DNA of 64,000 nucleotides from the NCBI GenBank assembly GCA_026168455.1, contig CM047425.1, positions 41,498,711 to 41,562,710 of the forward strand, read 5' to 3'. Made by a program: the position numbers and the translations under genes. Shown here one piece after another: positions 22,632 through 33,013 of the stretch (position 1 is its first letter; each line of letters starts with the position of its first letter). Under the pieces are notes generated by a model that was not told the DNA's origin, made no database searches, and saw only the letters and a program-made list of their open reading frames with translations. Source of the DNA: Theocolax elegans. Taxonomy: Eukaryota; Arthropoda; Insecta; Hymenoptera; Cerocephalidae.

Positions 22632-24691
22632 TGAATAATATTTATTGGACCTTTTGGGGTAGAAACCCTATAGGCACTTTGGTAATACATTTGCGAATCA
22701 TTTGCAATGAAAATTTCTTAAAACTACGCAACAAAAATGAAATATATATAAAACATAAACAAGATAAAAATAAGGTAAGATCGGAAATGAAAAATACTAT
22801 GTAAAATATAAAATATATAAATACCACTCCGCAATGTAGTGTTCTGAGTAAAAACACGCTATTTACAAAGATAATATTCTAAGACGCTTGTACACGGAGA
22901 AACATTCGGCGTAGCTTCTATACTCGAAGTATACGAGGTGTACGGATTTGTGTGGTACCTGCTATCCTTTCAATCGGAGTAGCAGCTACACCGAACGGTG
23001 TACTAGCTACACCGATTGAGCGTAAAATCAGCTCCACCTCAATAGTATCGCGCTTATACTTTTTCTTAGAGTAGCCGTTACACGTTTGAAAAGAAGAACA
23101 GTGAGCAGTAGAACGATGGAATATTTTATAATATTTGTTACTTAACTAATATTTTTATTACTCAAAAAGTTCATTTTTACTTAAATTTTATTATTTTGGT
23201 CCGACAGTAAATTTAAAGTATAAAAGTACCAGTACTGGAACAGTTTTATAGTATTAGTTTTTGTTTCTTTTGTGATAAATTATTATTTGTTCTTATTAAT
23301 TGTATTTTTTATGCCTATTTTGACTCTCAATATTAAATATGAGACAAAAAACTGATAATGTAAATTTGTACGTAAACTGGAACATTGAAAATAATTTTTT
23401 AGGTTATAATCTTGTTTTTTAAATAATTTATTTACAACACATAGTTGATTCTTCAAGCATAAAATAAAATCTTAAAAAAGTTATTAGTTTATTATAATGA
23501 CTCGCCAAAAGGAAATTAAAAAATATAAGTAAATGTAAAATATATGATAAAGTGCATTCCACGAAACGGACATAATATGGAAATATGTATACCAATAGTG
23601 AAACATTGTTCCAAACGTTTGAGCATCTTTGAGGAGATTCCATCTATACCGACTGCCTTGGAGGTAGATTTTAATAATGCGTCCCTCACCCTTTTGGCCG
23701 TTACTAATGAGAAGGAGAAAAAAGGAGATGAGGATGATAACAAGCAAGTGTTAGATATGATGGATGCAAATAACTGAACTGTGAGAGGGGGTAAATGATT
23801 TGAGATGGATGAGTAATGGGTGTTGAGTTGATGTGCAGTGAAAACTTTTAGTGGTGAAGGGTGCGCCTTTGTGCAAAATCCCATATTCCGGAGATACCTC
23901 CAGGAGCTAGCTGGATCACTATTAACACTTAATTTATTCGCGAGAAATTTGAATTTACAAGAATTTATTAAATTTAAAACACTATTTCTGAGCTTCTTAT
24001 AGTTTCTGTAGTCCAGCGGATCTCCTGAAATACGAAATTTTTTAAAAGCTTTATTTCTATCTCTAATGCACATTTGTATTTCTCGTGTGACCCAGGGTTT
24101 ATGTCAATTTTTGATAGTAATGAGTTTCAACGAAGCAAGAACATTATAAGAATTTAAACTTGAATTACTAATGTTTGTTAAAAATGAGGAGACGACTTCA
24201 AATGAATTAAGGTTTGTAGAGTGGGGCTGGTCAGGCCAAGTTTGTGCTGATGAGTTATTCATGAATGATGCGAATGTAGTATCAAGGATTTGAAGGTTTA
24301 CCTCTTCCAAGTTTCTCCTCCAAAACTTCCTCTCCCCTACTTTTTGTTTATTTGGCATAAATAATTCCAAACTAATGGAGTCGTGATCGGCCGTGAAAAG
24401 AGCAGTTGACTTAAGATATTTAAAACTTGGCACTGTCTCACGAATCAGGAAGAGGTCTATCCAAGTGTGGGAGAAACCGTTCGATGTCGTCGCATGATGT
24501 GTCGGTTCAGATGGGACAAGCGAAGGTCCAGTGCCGTCAGACTGGCTCTCATCATGTTAGCAGCCGCACTATTTGAGTTCATGTCGATATTGAAATCACC
24601 CGTGATTATAACGCTGTTGCAATCTGGTAGAATGTCCGAGAGAACCTCAAAAAATTCGCCCGGATAGGTAGCTGTTGGCCTGCGGTAGACC
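22628..24691 (-). mobile_element. L4e: LINE copy, 5'-truncated and without RT core
   Basis: The 3' end has the hairpin form GGGGTAGAAACCC at 22656. The RT core expected between about 22870 and 23545 is missing. That interval holds unrelated AT-rich sequence with a 19-bp palindrome at 22996-23014 (CGGTGTACTAGCTACACCG). The 5' end is truncated inside the endonuclease at 24691, where the tail of L5e begins. Confidence 0.75.
23516..24691 (-). pseudogene. L4e ORF2: endonuclease and linker remnant
   Basis: From 24691 the minus strand reads VYRRPTATYPGEF and SVIITGDFNIDMN, the endonuclease catalytic region, then a frameshift. A piece at 24433-24104 contains TADHDSISLELF, the catalytic His region. 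The piece at 24073-23516 is the linker up to KAVGIDGISSKMLKRL, the start of RT, after which homology stops abruptly at about 23560. Closest relatives in this window are L3e and L6e. Confidence 0.75.
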
Positions 24692-24731
24692 AGAGAGAGT
24701 GAGAGAGAGAGAGATAGATAGATAGATAGAA
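24692..24731. repeat. (AG)n(ATAG)n tract between L4e and L5e
   Basis: AG units followed by four GATA units. Confidence 0.95.
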
Positions 24732-25003
24732 ATCTTTATTTGGTCTTTGGGATTAAAATCCCGTAGACACTTAAATACAAATAAATCGTTGGCATACATA
24801 ATTAAAATTAAAATAACAATAAATGTAAACAATAAAAGTAAAACAATATAATAAATTAATAACACGAAAAATAAAAATGGATACTGCAATTACAATGATT
24901 AAAATAAGTATATAACATTGCACAAGAGTTGCACAAAAATAAATAAATAAATAACAAAATTACAAAAATTACATAAATTACATTTACATATACATAAATT
25001 ACA

Positions 25004-25008
<5 letters not shown>
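24732..25008 (-). mobile_element. L5e: 5'-truncated LINE 3' end
   Basis: About 280 bp of 3' UTR with the hairpin GGGATTAAAATCCCGTAG at 24749. The compensated GGGAT/ATCCC change keeps pairing. Truncated at the L6e tail. Confidence 0.7.

Positions 25009-25048
<40 letters not shown>
25009..25048. repeat. (AG)n tract between L5e and L6e
   Basis: About 20 AG units. Confidence 0.95.
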
Positions 25049-25050
<2 letters not shown>

Positions 25051-25408
25051 ATTGAGTTTCTTTTTGGCCTTTATGGGGTAAAAACCCCGTAGGCACTATT
25101 TGAGAACAATAATATAAATGATGAAGTAAAAATCTTAAAACTAAACAAAAATAAACTTACAAAGATAGTAAAACAATGGAGTAAAAATAAAATATATACA
25201 AAATAAATAAATAAATACTTAAAAATAGTTAACAATAGTTAAAACGTTCGCAAAATAACATGTTCATATAACTAAATTATATAACCAATAAATAAATAAA
25301 TAATGATATGAGAAGTAAAGAGGCCATAATAAATACAATGAATATACCTTACAATAAAACTAAAACTAGACAGTGTACATATATCGAAGCGTAACATGCA
25401 AAACGCGA

Positions 25409-26936
25409 CTATGCAGCTTCGTCAAGGTGAGGGATGGACTGCAGTGTTAAACCTTCATTCGTGACCCGCGAAGACCAGGCTATTTGGTCGAGCCCAAACA
25501 GATGTTTGAATAGTATGATCTTGAACTTATCAATGAATGAAGGATTGAAGGTGAGTGAAGGAAAATGATTTAGGATGCGGGTAGAGGTGATAACAGATGA
25601 CTTGTTTAAAGCTTCTGTGCGTGGTGGAAAATACATGAGTGATTTAGATGAATGGCGAGAGGAGGAACGGGGATTTTGGCCTGGGATATTGAGTTGGATG
25701 AAATGGTTTGCCAGATATGATGGTGAATTGTAAGCAATGATGTTATACGCCAGGGAACCAATGAGATATGATCGTCTGGACTCGACCGACAACCATTTTA
25801 AACCCAGTCTAAACGGGGTGACATGGTTACGTCTCGCTATATTGCGCCATACAAATCTCACGCAGGCAATTAATAGCCTCTGGAGTTTTAGGTTTTTAGA
25901 CTGGTCTACATCATTGTAGACCGCACACGCATAGTCGAAGTGGGGAAAAATAAGTGCTTCCACTAGATTCTTGCGGAGCTTTACCGATTATGCCTTACTA
26001 TAATAACGTAGCCATAAAGTGCAAAACCCCGTGAACACGCCTAGAGATTGTCATGACTTGCTTTGACCAGTCGAGGGTGGGATTGATCAATAATCCCAGC
26101 GATTTTACCACATTTTCGTAATCCAAAAAATCATCACATAATTTAACTTTTGGAGCAGTGTTCAGGTTAATACGAGATATATAAGCCTGACTACCCAGGA
26201 TCATAACCTTCGTAGTTTTTACATTCAATGAAAGGCCGTTTTCCAATGCCCATTTTGCTATCGCGTTCGCATCATGAGATACGCGTTGAACACCAATGTC
26301 AATATCGGCTGGGAAAAACAAGTGATAGACCTGGGCGTCGTCGGCAAATAGCATATAATTGCTATATTTGAGAACCTTAGATAGGTCATTAATAAAGATG
26401 GAAAATAAGACCGGACGTAAAATACTGCCCTGAGGCACACCTGCATTCACTTCGAGCCAGTCAGACAGCATGCCAACCTCGTCCACAACGGCCTGTGTGC
26501 GGCCCACAAGATATCTGTAAAACCAATTGAGTACAGTGTCTGAGCAACCGATGTCGCCCAACTTTCGGATGAGTTGATCATGGGGAACTGTTTCAAAGGC
26601 CTTGGAGAAATCGAACAAGACTAAGATCGTGATCATTCTAGAGTCAATAGCTCTTCTTACGTCATCTAGTTCCCCCAGAAGAGCTGATTGAGTACTGTGG
26701 CCCTTTCTTAATCCCGCTTGCCTGGCTGATAATAAATTATTAAATTCAAGGTACTCAACCAGCTGATCATGTACCAATCTCTCCAACACCTTTGAGATCT
26801 CGCAAAGTTTAGCAATCGGTCTGGTGTCCGAACACGTCACTACCCTGCTCGACTTCGCCCACGGAAACAGTACAACCCTCTTCCAGCAATCGGGGAACCA
26901 TCCAGCGGAAAGCATACCATTAAAAAGTTCCAACAC
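25409..26936 (-). pseudogene. L6e ORF2: reverse transcriptase and C-terminal region
   Basis: The frame 26936-25998 runs from MLELFNGMLSAGWFPDCWK through QAGLRKGHSTQSALL, FDFSKAFETVPHD, AGVPQGSILRPVLF and the intact catalytic YMLFADDAQVY box. The usual Gly-Pro after the GVPQG-motif Leu is Arg-Pro here. A frameshift near 25970-25998 leads to 25963-25409, the C-terminal part (LIFPHFDYACAVY, LKWLSVESRR). This is the best-preserved RT of the array. Confidence 0.85.
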
Positions 26937-28110
26937 TCGATGCCTTGGAAGAAGCTCTAACTATGGTCCGCTGTACTTTTTTAGCTGACACAGGTAGGAA
27001 AGCGAATGAAGGAGATGAGGGAAAATGACATAAATTAGACAGGATAGATGCAAATGAATGGATGGTGAGTGGTGGGGTATGGTTAGATATGGATGCGTAA
27101 TGAACGTTAATTTGATGAGCTGAGAAATGTTTTAATGGTGATGGGTTCAACTTTGAGCCAAGACCCATGTTTCTGAGAAATTTCCAAGATTTAGCAAGAT
27201 CCTTCTCATTATTAAGCTTCGTTTGCAAATAATAAAATTTGCTGGAATTGATGGTATTTTTATCCTGGTTCCTCAGTAGTTTATAGGCGTTAAAATCTGT
27301 AGAAGAGTCGGAACTGCGAAACAGTCTAAAAGCAGCATTTCTGGCCTTAATGTTAGCTCTTATCTCCTGCGTTACCCATGACTTGTGCTTAATTTTGACT
27401 GTAACAAGTTCAGCTGGAGCAATGATTTTGAATGTAAAGATAATTGAACTACTCAGAAAAGATAAAGAGGATGAAAGTGTGTCAAAATGATTTAATGATA
27501 GCGAATCCATACGAGTGGGCTTGTCAGGCCAAGTAAGTGTAAGCGAGTCAGTGACGGGCGGAGATGGAAATAATGAAATATGCGTTGATTTATCCATATA
27601 TGAAGTAAAAGTGGTAGCAAGGTGATGAAGGTTGATCTTCTTCAAGTCTCTTTTCCAGAATATTTGACACCAGCCTGCGAATTATTAATCTTTAAGGAGA
27701 TGCTAATAGCATCATGCTCCGCCGCGAAGAGTGCAATAGACTTAGTATAAACGAAAGCAGGTACTGGTTCGCGAACTAGGAAAAGATCTAACCAAGTATG
27801 AGATGATCCCACCGATGTCACTGCATGGTGTGTCGGTTCGGATGGAATGAGGAACAGGCCCAGAGTTGCCAGACTCCTTTTCAACATATTTGCTGCAGCA
27901 CTGCATGATTTCATGTCGATGTTGAGATCGCCTATGATAATGACATGATTATAGTTAGGGAGTTTGTCAGCAAGACTATCAAATAATTCCGTTGGATAAG
28001 CAGCAGAAGGCCTGCGATAAACCACTGCCAGCGCTAGCGCCACAGTCTTTTTCACTAAATGTAGAACAAAGAATTCGGGAGCGTTTGAGAACATAGGGTC
28101 GGAGTGCAAG
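26920..28110 (-). pseudogene. L6e ORF2: endonuclease and linker
   Basis: The piece 28109-27642 starts inside the endonuclease (AVVYRRPSAAYP, VIIIGDLNIDM). The family Asp-Phe-Asn is Asp-Leu-Asn here. TWLDLFLV and AAEHDAISISL follow. The piece 27645-26920 is the linker (HKSWVTQEIRA, LRNMGLGSKLNPSPLKHF). A single-frame break lies at 27645. Homologous to the same part of L3e and L4e. Confidence 0.8.
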
Positions 28111-28292
28111 CCGCCTTTTCTTCAAAGTCTCGCAGCTAACGTCCAAAATATTGATGTAAAATATCAAAACTTAAGGACAACTGACTGCAGAGTTAAAGAC
28201 TATTTGTAAAAATAGATACTGTTATCAGTACGCGTCCCTATGATGTTCGCTGCAAAATGACAAGCAAAATGACAAGCGACTTTGTACTCACC

Positions 28293-28294
<2 letters not shown>

Positions 28295-28332
<38 letters not shown>
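28295..28332. repeat. (AG)n tract right of L6e
   Basis: About 19 AG units. To the right comes a family B arm rather than another LINE, so this may be the original microsatellite in which the array started, later damaged. Confidence 0.9.
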
Positions 28333-28629
28333 CTGATCGTCATTTACTAACGATTATAACTTTTTACAGAATTGAAGGCCATAAAATGCGAATGTTACAT
28401 ATACTGTTCTATAATAAAAGTTGATAGATTTTCAGATAAATAGCGGTAAACCCAGCTGGTGTTGAAAAAAACTTGGAAAAAGTTCACTTTTTGAAGTTAA
28501 AATAACTTTTGAGCAAATAGATTCCAGTATCTAAAAATTTTTTTTGTGTTCTGAAGAACATAAGCAATGAGTACCCAAAATTTGGTACATTTTACAATTT
28601 TGATCGGACCATTTCACGTGGAATATCTC
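28333..28629. mobile_element. family B inverted-repeat element, right-arm fragment
   Basis: Matches the right arm of the complete copy at 49196-50181, from the inner region out to the terminus. The inner end is cut at the (AG)n tract. Confidence 0.75.
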
Positions 28630-28645
28630 ATATATATATATATAT

Positions 28646-29094
28646 GGGGTATTCCACGTGAAGTGGTCCGATCAAAATTTTAAAATGCACCAAATTTTGG
28701 GTACACATTGCAAATGTTTTTCAGAATACAGAAAAAAATTTTTAGGTACTGGTATTTATTAGCTCAAAAGTTATTCTAACCTCAAAAAGTGAACTTTTTC
28801 CAGTTTTTTTCAGCACCAACTGGGTTCATCGCTATTTAACCCAAAATCTATCAACTTTTACTATAGAACATTATATGTCACATTCATTGCTAATTATATC
28901 TAGAATTTATTCTTCTGGGTTAGAATTTCTAATCTCAAGGTCAATGTTACATAAACTACATGTCAATATTCAACTTGAAAGAAGTGCAAGTGCGCCACCT
29001 TTGATTTTTTCATCCAAAAGTCTAAAAGAAAGCTTGGAGCAATACCTTTCAAATGGTCTGTAGCATTTTTATGGCCATTAATTCTCTAAAAAGG
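28646..29094. mobile_element. family B inverted-repeat element, left-arm fragment
   Basis: Begins with the terminus GGGGTATTCCACGTGAAGTG and continues for about 450 bp like the left arm of the complete copy. It lies back to back with the preceding right arm across a short (TA)n, so the two arms are inside out relative to an intact element. Confidence 0.75.
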
Positions 29095-29153
29095 TATATA
29101 TATATATATATCTATATATGTACTATGGTCTCTGGAACCATATATGTATGTAT

Positions 29154-29173
29154 GTGTGTGTGTGTGTGTGTGT
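29154..29173. repeat. (TG)n microsatellite, left flank of the R1-clade element
   Basis: TATG units pass into about 10 TG units, then directly into the element's short poly(A) (T-run at 29174-29181). Confidence 0.9.
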
Positions 29174-29345
29174 TTTTTTTTATAAGAGAGGCCGACAAAA
29201 ATGCACTTACGCACTGAGTGTGGGGCTCGATCGGCTTGACCTATACCCACTAAAAACCACCCTGCTATGATGGAAGTGCAGGGCTTCTCCTCTCGACTGA
29301 TCATCCCCCCTCGGAAACCGCCGCGAGCCATATTACTTCTAGGGG

Positions 29346-30419
29346 TCAGTCTCGCCACATTGAGCCTCTCAAGGCGGCTATTCTGCAGGCTTGTCGGCAA
29401 GCCGCACCATAGGTTTTATTGCTGCTTATCGGACCTGCCCAAATCGAAGCTCCATACAAGATTACAGAGCTTACAACAGTTGCTAAAAGGGTCCGCCGAG
29501 GTTGCTTCGGCTCTCCGATATTGGGCATTAAGCCCGACAGAGCCCCAGCTACTGTTGCCACTTTCGTCCCTGCATTCAAGAGACGTTCCTTGAACGATAG
29601 CCGCGCATCCAAGGTGACACCCAGGTACCTCATAGTGTCCTCCGATCTTACAGACCTACCGTTTTCGGTAAAGGTGGCGTAACTCCTTTGCTTCGTTCGA
29701 GATATAAGCACCGTCTCTGTTTTTTCAGCCGCCAGACGCAACCCATGGTTGCTCAACCATCCCGATATTACCTCAATAGAGATATCTCCAAGGTATTGCA
29801 CCTCTTCGATATTCTTACCGACGACGAGTAACGCCACGTCGTCTGCAAAGGCCACTATCGACGTCCTCCCTGGAAGCTGTTGTTTCAGCAGCCCGTCGTA
29901 CACAACGTTCCAGAGAAGGGGCCCCAGGACCGATCCCTGTGGCACGCCTCCGGTAATACTATAGGAGTACATGCCATCCTCGGTGTCATAGAGGAGGGTA
30001 CGATCCGCGAGGTAACTCGAGGTGATCTTTCGGAGGTAGAACGGCACCTTCAGATATTCCAAGGACAACATTATGTTGTCCCATCGGGCCGAGTTGAAAG
30101 CGTTACGGATATCCAAGGTGATAATGGCGCACATACGCCTCGAATTCCGGGTACCACTGATGGCACTGGTAGCCAGCTCAACAACTCGGCTTATGGCGTC
30201 GATGGTTGCTCGTGCAATAGTTGACTGCATCCTGGCACATATCACCCGCTCGAATTGCTTCCCGGCTATATCCAGTAGGCAAAGCGCACGGCACGAGGAT
30301 GGCTCCTCCGGAGGTTTATTCCCCTTGGGGGGGAGCACCAGTCTCTGCACCTTCCACTGCGCTGGAAAGCATCCCGCTTTGAAACAGGCACTGAATGTGT
30401 CCGCAAAAATATGTGGCAC
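29346..30419 (-). pseudogene. R1-clade reverse transcriptase
   Basis: A 357-codon open frame with LVLPPKGNKPPEEPSSCRAL, LDIAGKQFERVI, ITLDIRNAFNSARW, GGVPQGSVLGPLLWN and the catalytic VAFADDVALLV box, then MRYLGVTLDARL. The pattern is typical of R1-type RTs. The stretch with the usual GFRxGRST motif is missing: ICARMQSTI runs straight into ATIDAISRVVE, so an in-frame deletion removed a core motif. The frame also ends early at 29346. Confidence 0.8.
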
Positions 30420-30747
30420 ATTCAGCGCAGTGGTCTTAATTTTCTTGGAGTCATTGTCAGCTCGGTTACACTAACGTCTGGCGGCACGACTGCATCGTCT
30501 GTCACCGTCAGACCCGTGTCAGTTGCTCGTTTCTAATGTTGTAGAAACAGGCAGCGCACGGTTCTGCCAAGGAAGTGCGGACACATGGATGTTGTGGCGC
30601 CCCTGGGTTTGATCTTGTTCATCACCGTTTTGTATGGTTTACTCCAGTGGTCGCGGTTTACTTCGTCCCAGAAATTACGCCAGCACTTACGCTTTGCCGC
30701 TTTGATGGCAGACTTAAGCTCTTTGCGTCTTAATTCATAATCCGCAG
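30420..30747 (-). pseudogene. R1-clade ORF2 linker between endonuclease and RT
   Basis: Minus-strand reading gives a basic segment (RRKELKSAIKAAKRKCWRNF, then WSKPYKTVMNKIKPRG) as found between endonuclease and RT in R1-like ORF2 proteins. Frame breaks on both sides. Confidence 0.6.
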
Positions 30748-31130
30748 TTAGTTTTTGATACTGCGGCTTATTCCGAGCTCTCCCGGCTTACCCAGCTCTA
30801 TCAAGAGCTCCTCCGCTTTTTTGCGCCGGATATTCGAAACTCTCTCTCCGAGTGGCTTCAGTTTTGGAGCCGTTCGAATTTGTCTCAGGGTGTCGGCGTA
30901 AAACCGCCCTGCCATCGCTTTGATCTTGATGGCATCTGGACGGACTGGCTTCAAGACCGCTTTCGGTCCTTTAACCAACCCAGCCGGCCCTCCGATATCC
31001 TTGGTCTGCTCCAGCCACTTGCGCTTTTGGCCTGATTTCTTGGCCTTGCGTACAACTGTAGCCCACTCGCGTGACTTCAGCTGGTCATTGTTGTTTCCGG
31101 TACTAGGTTCGACTGGTCCGATTCCTTGGC
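30748..31130 (-). pseudogene. R1-clade ORF1 fragment
   Basis: Basic Lys/Arg-rich protein with FYADTLRQIRTAPKLKPLGE and IRRKKAEELLIELGK, resembling the ORF1 core of R1-like elements upstream of the zinc knuckles. The knuckles and the whole endonuclease are missing, so ORF1 is joined to the ORF2 linker by deletion. Confidence 0.55.
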
Positions 31131-31145
31131 TGGTTGTTTTCCTGT

Positions 31146-31168
31146 TTGTGTGTGTGTGTGTGTGTGTG
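31146..31168. repeat. (TG)n microsatellite, right flank of the R1-clade element
   Basis: About 11 TG units followed by cacgcgcgcgg, the left border of the family D element. Confidence 0.9.
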
Positions 31169-31174
31169 CACGCG

Positions 31175-33013
31175 CGCGGAGGAATATTTATTTAATATAT
31201 ATATATATATATTTTTTAAAATTGTTTTTTCAAGAATAGATAATATTTGTATTTTTTCCGTGCGCAAAAAAAAGTTGTGAATATAACTTGAAAGAATGTG
31301 TAGTAGTTTACTCATTCCTGATAAAAATAAAATTTTTAAATGTGTACTCAATAATAATAACGGATCTAAAATTCAACGCTTTAAATACAGATGCAAAATT
31401 ATTTAAAGATAAAATAAATATTAATCAAGTAAATCATACACTTTTCCAAACATCCATATGATATATACAATGGGTTAAAAATTAAATACATTAATTATTG
31501 CATTTTTAATATAATTCTATTATAAACAGTAATGGGGAAAGAAAGTTCAAATTTTAACAGTGGCAATATAGAACACGAATTACATATGACAAGTTTTTCA
31601 TAAATTATTAATTTAGAAGCATTTAATGTAAATATTTTTTAATTTAAAATTTCAAAATTGTGTGGATGTATAAGTGAGTTGATAATGTATATTTATATAA
31701 AAAAATATTTTAAATAAACAAGTATGTATTTACTAGAAACAGAAGGTTTTTTAGGAATGAATTTGTTCATAATAATCAAAATAAATATATGGGCCCTGTA
31801 ACTAAAGAGATAAATAAATTGGATATAATTATGGATTAAAACGCAAATTTTGAAAGAGGGTGCAAATTACGAATTACGGGAGAAATGGAAGAAACAGGTT
31901 TTGATTTATATGCCGCAATACTGCTATCAATAGTTCTTTAAAATTAATACAAAAATTTATTTATTTAAGAAGAAAGATTTATTACTCTAAAAGTACAAAA
32001 TATTAATGACATAGAACTTTTGGCGATGATCCTTCGTCATTAAATAAATGTATTTTGGGAGATAAAGTTCTATTTAGATCCGTTTAATATAATCCAAAAT
32101 TTGACCGACACGGTGGCGGAGTGGCGGAGACGCACCTCGGCCGGTCACGGAAGTTAAGCAGCACTGAGTGCGGTTCGCACTTGGATGGGTTTGGTTTTCG
32201 TGGCGGGTTAGGTGTTTTTTCACACTTCACAACGTGAGCGGGAGGTGTGACACATTCGGTTTCGGTGTCAAGGCCTACGCAATGTGACTTTGACACCCAA
32301 AAAGAATGTTTCGAATACACCGGCCATCTCGGGTGAGGTTTTCCCTGCTTCACAGGTTTCCCTCATCCACGGGCATAACCCCGGGCGAATGCGAGATGGT
32401 GGGGTTTTTAAGGAAGGGATAAAGCACCCACACATAGGTGGTAGGTGGACACCGTTAAAGTCCCCCAGGGGATAAACGGTAGGAAGTGCCAGGAAAAAAG
32501 AGGGCACAAATCAAGAATAAAAAAAAAAAAAAAATATAATCCAAAATTTTAATAAGTTTTTAGTAAATACTACAATTAAGTATATGCACGTTACTTTTTT
32601 TGGTAAGTTAATTTTTTATCAAGATTTATAATGATTAAAATATAAATTTAAGCTTCATAAGAATTCATATAATTTAAAATTTACAGTTAACATTTAATAT
32701 GTCTCAATTATTTTTATTATTTTTATTCCGATTTCATTACACTAAAGTTTGGTAAAAACTTTTATTTATAAATTATAATCGTATTTAAAAAAAAATTAAA
32801 TTTTTGTTATAAAACCCAATGCACTGTATCAGTACACCTCCAAGGTGTTGTGTGAATCTGTTTAATTTCTAAGGTGTCCATGGTAGTAAAAAAATAATAC
32901 AATTTAAAACATTATTTTCAATAAATTAATTACGAAATACCTTTTTCGAAATTAAAAATAGGTGGTTGGCGCGCGGAGCGCTTCCGCCTTGCTGGACGGC
33001 TTTGCCCCCCTAG
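31175..33013 (+). mobile_element. family D Helitron-like element, copy 1 (carries a SINE)
   Basis: About 1.4 kb of sequence shared with 50347-51286 and 52803-54138, beginning after a (TG)n tract and ending in CTAG (33010-33013) before TA-rich DNA. In copy 3 the end has GC hairpins typical of Helitron 3' ends; here they are degraded. No coding. It is interrupted by the 5S-type SINE at 32103-32532. Confidence 0.65.
32103..32532 (+). mobile_element. 5S-rRNA-derived SINE with 17-bp target duplication
   Basis: The head contains the 5S rRNA internal promoter region: ggtcacggaAGTTAAGC (A box, 32143-32159) and CACTTGGATGGGT (C box, about 32178-32190), in the same order and spacing as in 5S genes. 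A body of about 320 bp and an A-tail follow. The duplication aatataatccaaaattt flanks it at 32086-32102 and 32533-32549. Paralogous D copies at 51195 and 53715 show the uninterrupted site. 5S-derived SINEs are called SINE3 in vertebrates; the relation of this one is unknown. Confidence 0.9.

Larger units (their letters stand above)
25049..28294 (-). mobile_element. L6e: CR1/L2-like LINE lacking ORF1
   Basis: A 3.25-kb element with 3' hairpin GGGGTAAAAACCCCGTAGGC at 25075 and ORF2 at 25409-28110. Its 5' 150 bp end in CGGTGAGTA-type sequence (element strand) at an (AG)n tract. ORF1 and the first part of the endonuclease are absent, so it is internally deleted rather than simply 5'-truncated. 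Confidence 0.8.
29174..31145 (-). mobile_element. R1-clade LINE inserted in a (TG)n microsatellite, internally deleted
   Basis: Minus-strand element between (TG)n at 29154-29173 and (TG)n at 31146-31168. It ends in a short poly(A). It keeps an ORF1 piece, the ORF2 linker and most of RT; the endonuclease is deleted. R1-clade LINEs named Waldo and Mino are known to insert in AC-type repeats, and this copy has the same target and RT type. Assignment to that group is inferred. Confidence 0.75.

Noticed and set aside
23990..24080. The minus-strand start MCIRDR resembles the translation of a sequencing-library transposon adapter.
   Set aside because: The nucleotides here (atgtgcattagagatag) differ from the adapter at several positions, and the protein continues as ordinary LINE linker sequence.
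17278..28332. CRISPR-like or satellite interpretation of the regularly recurring (AG)n tracts.
   Set aside because: The intervals differ widely in length (0.3-5 kb) and are LINE copies. The genome is eukaryotic.
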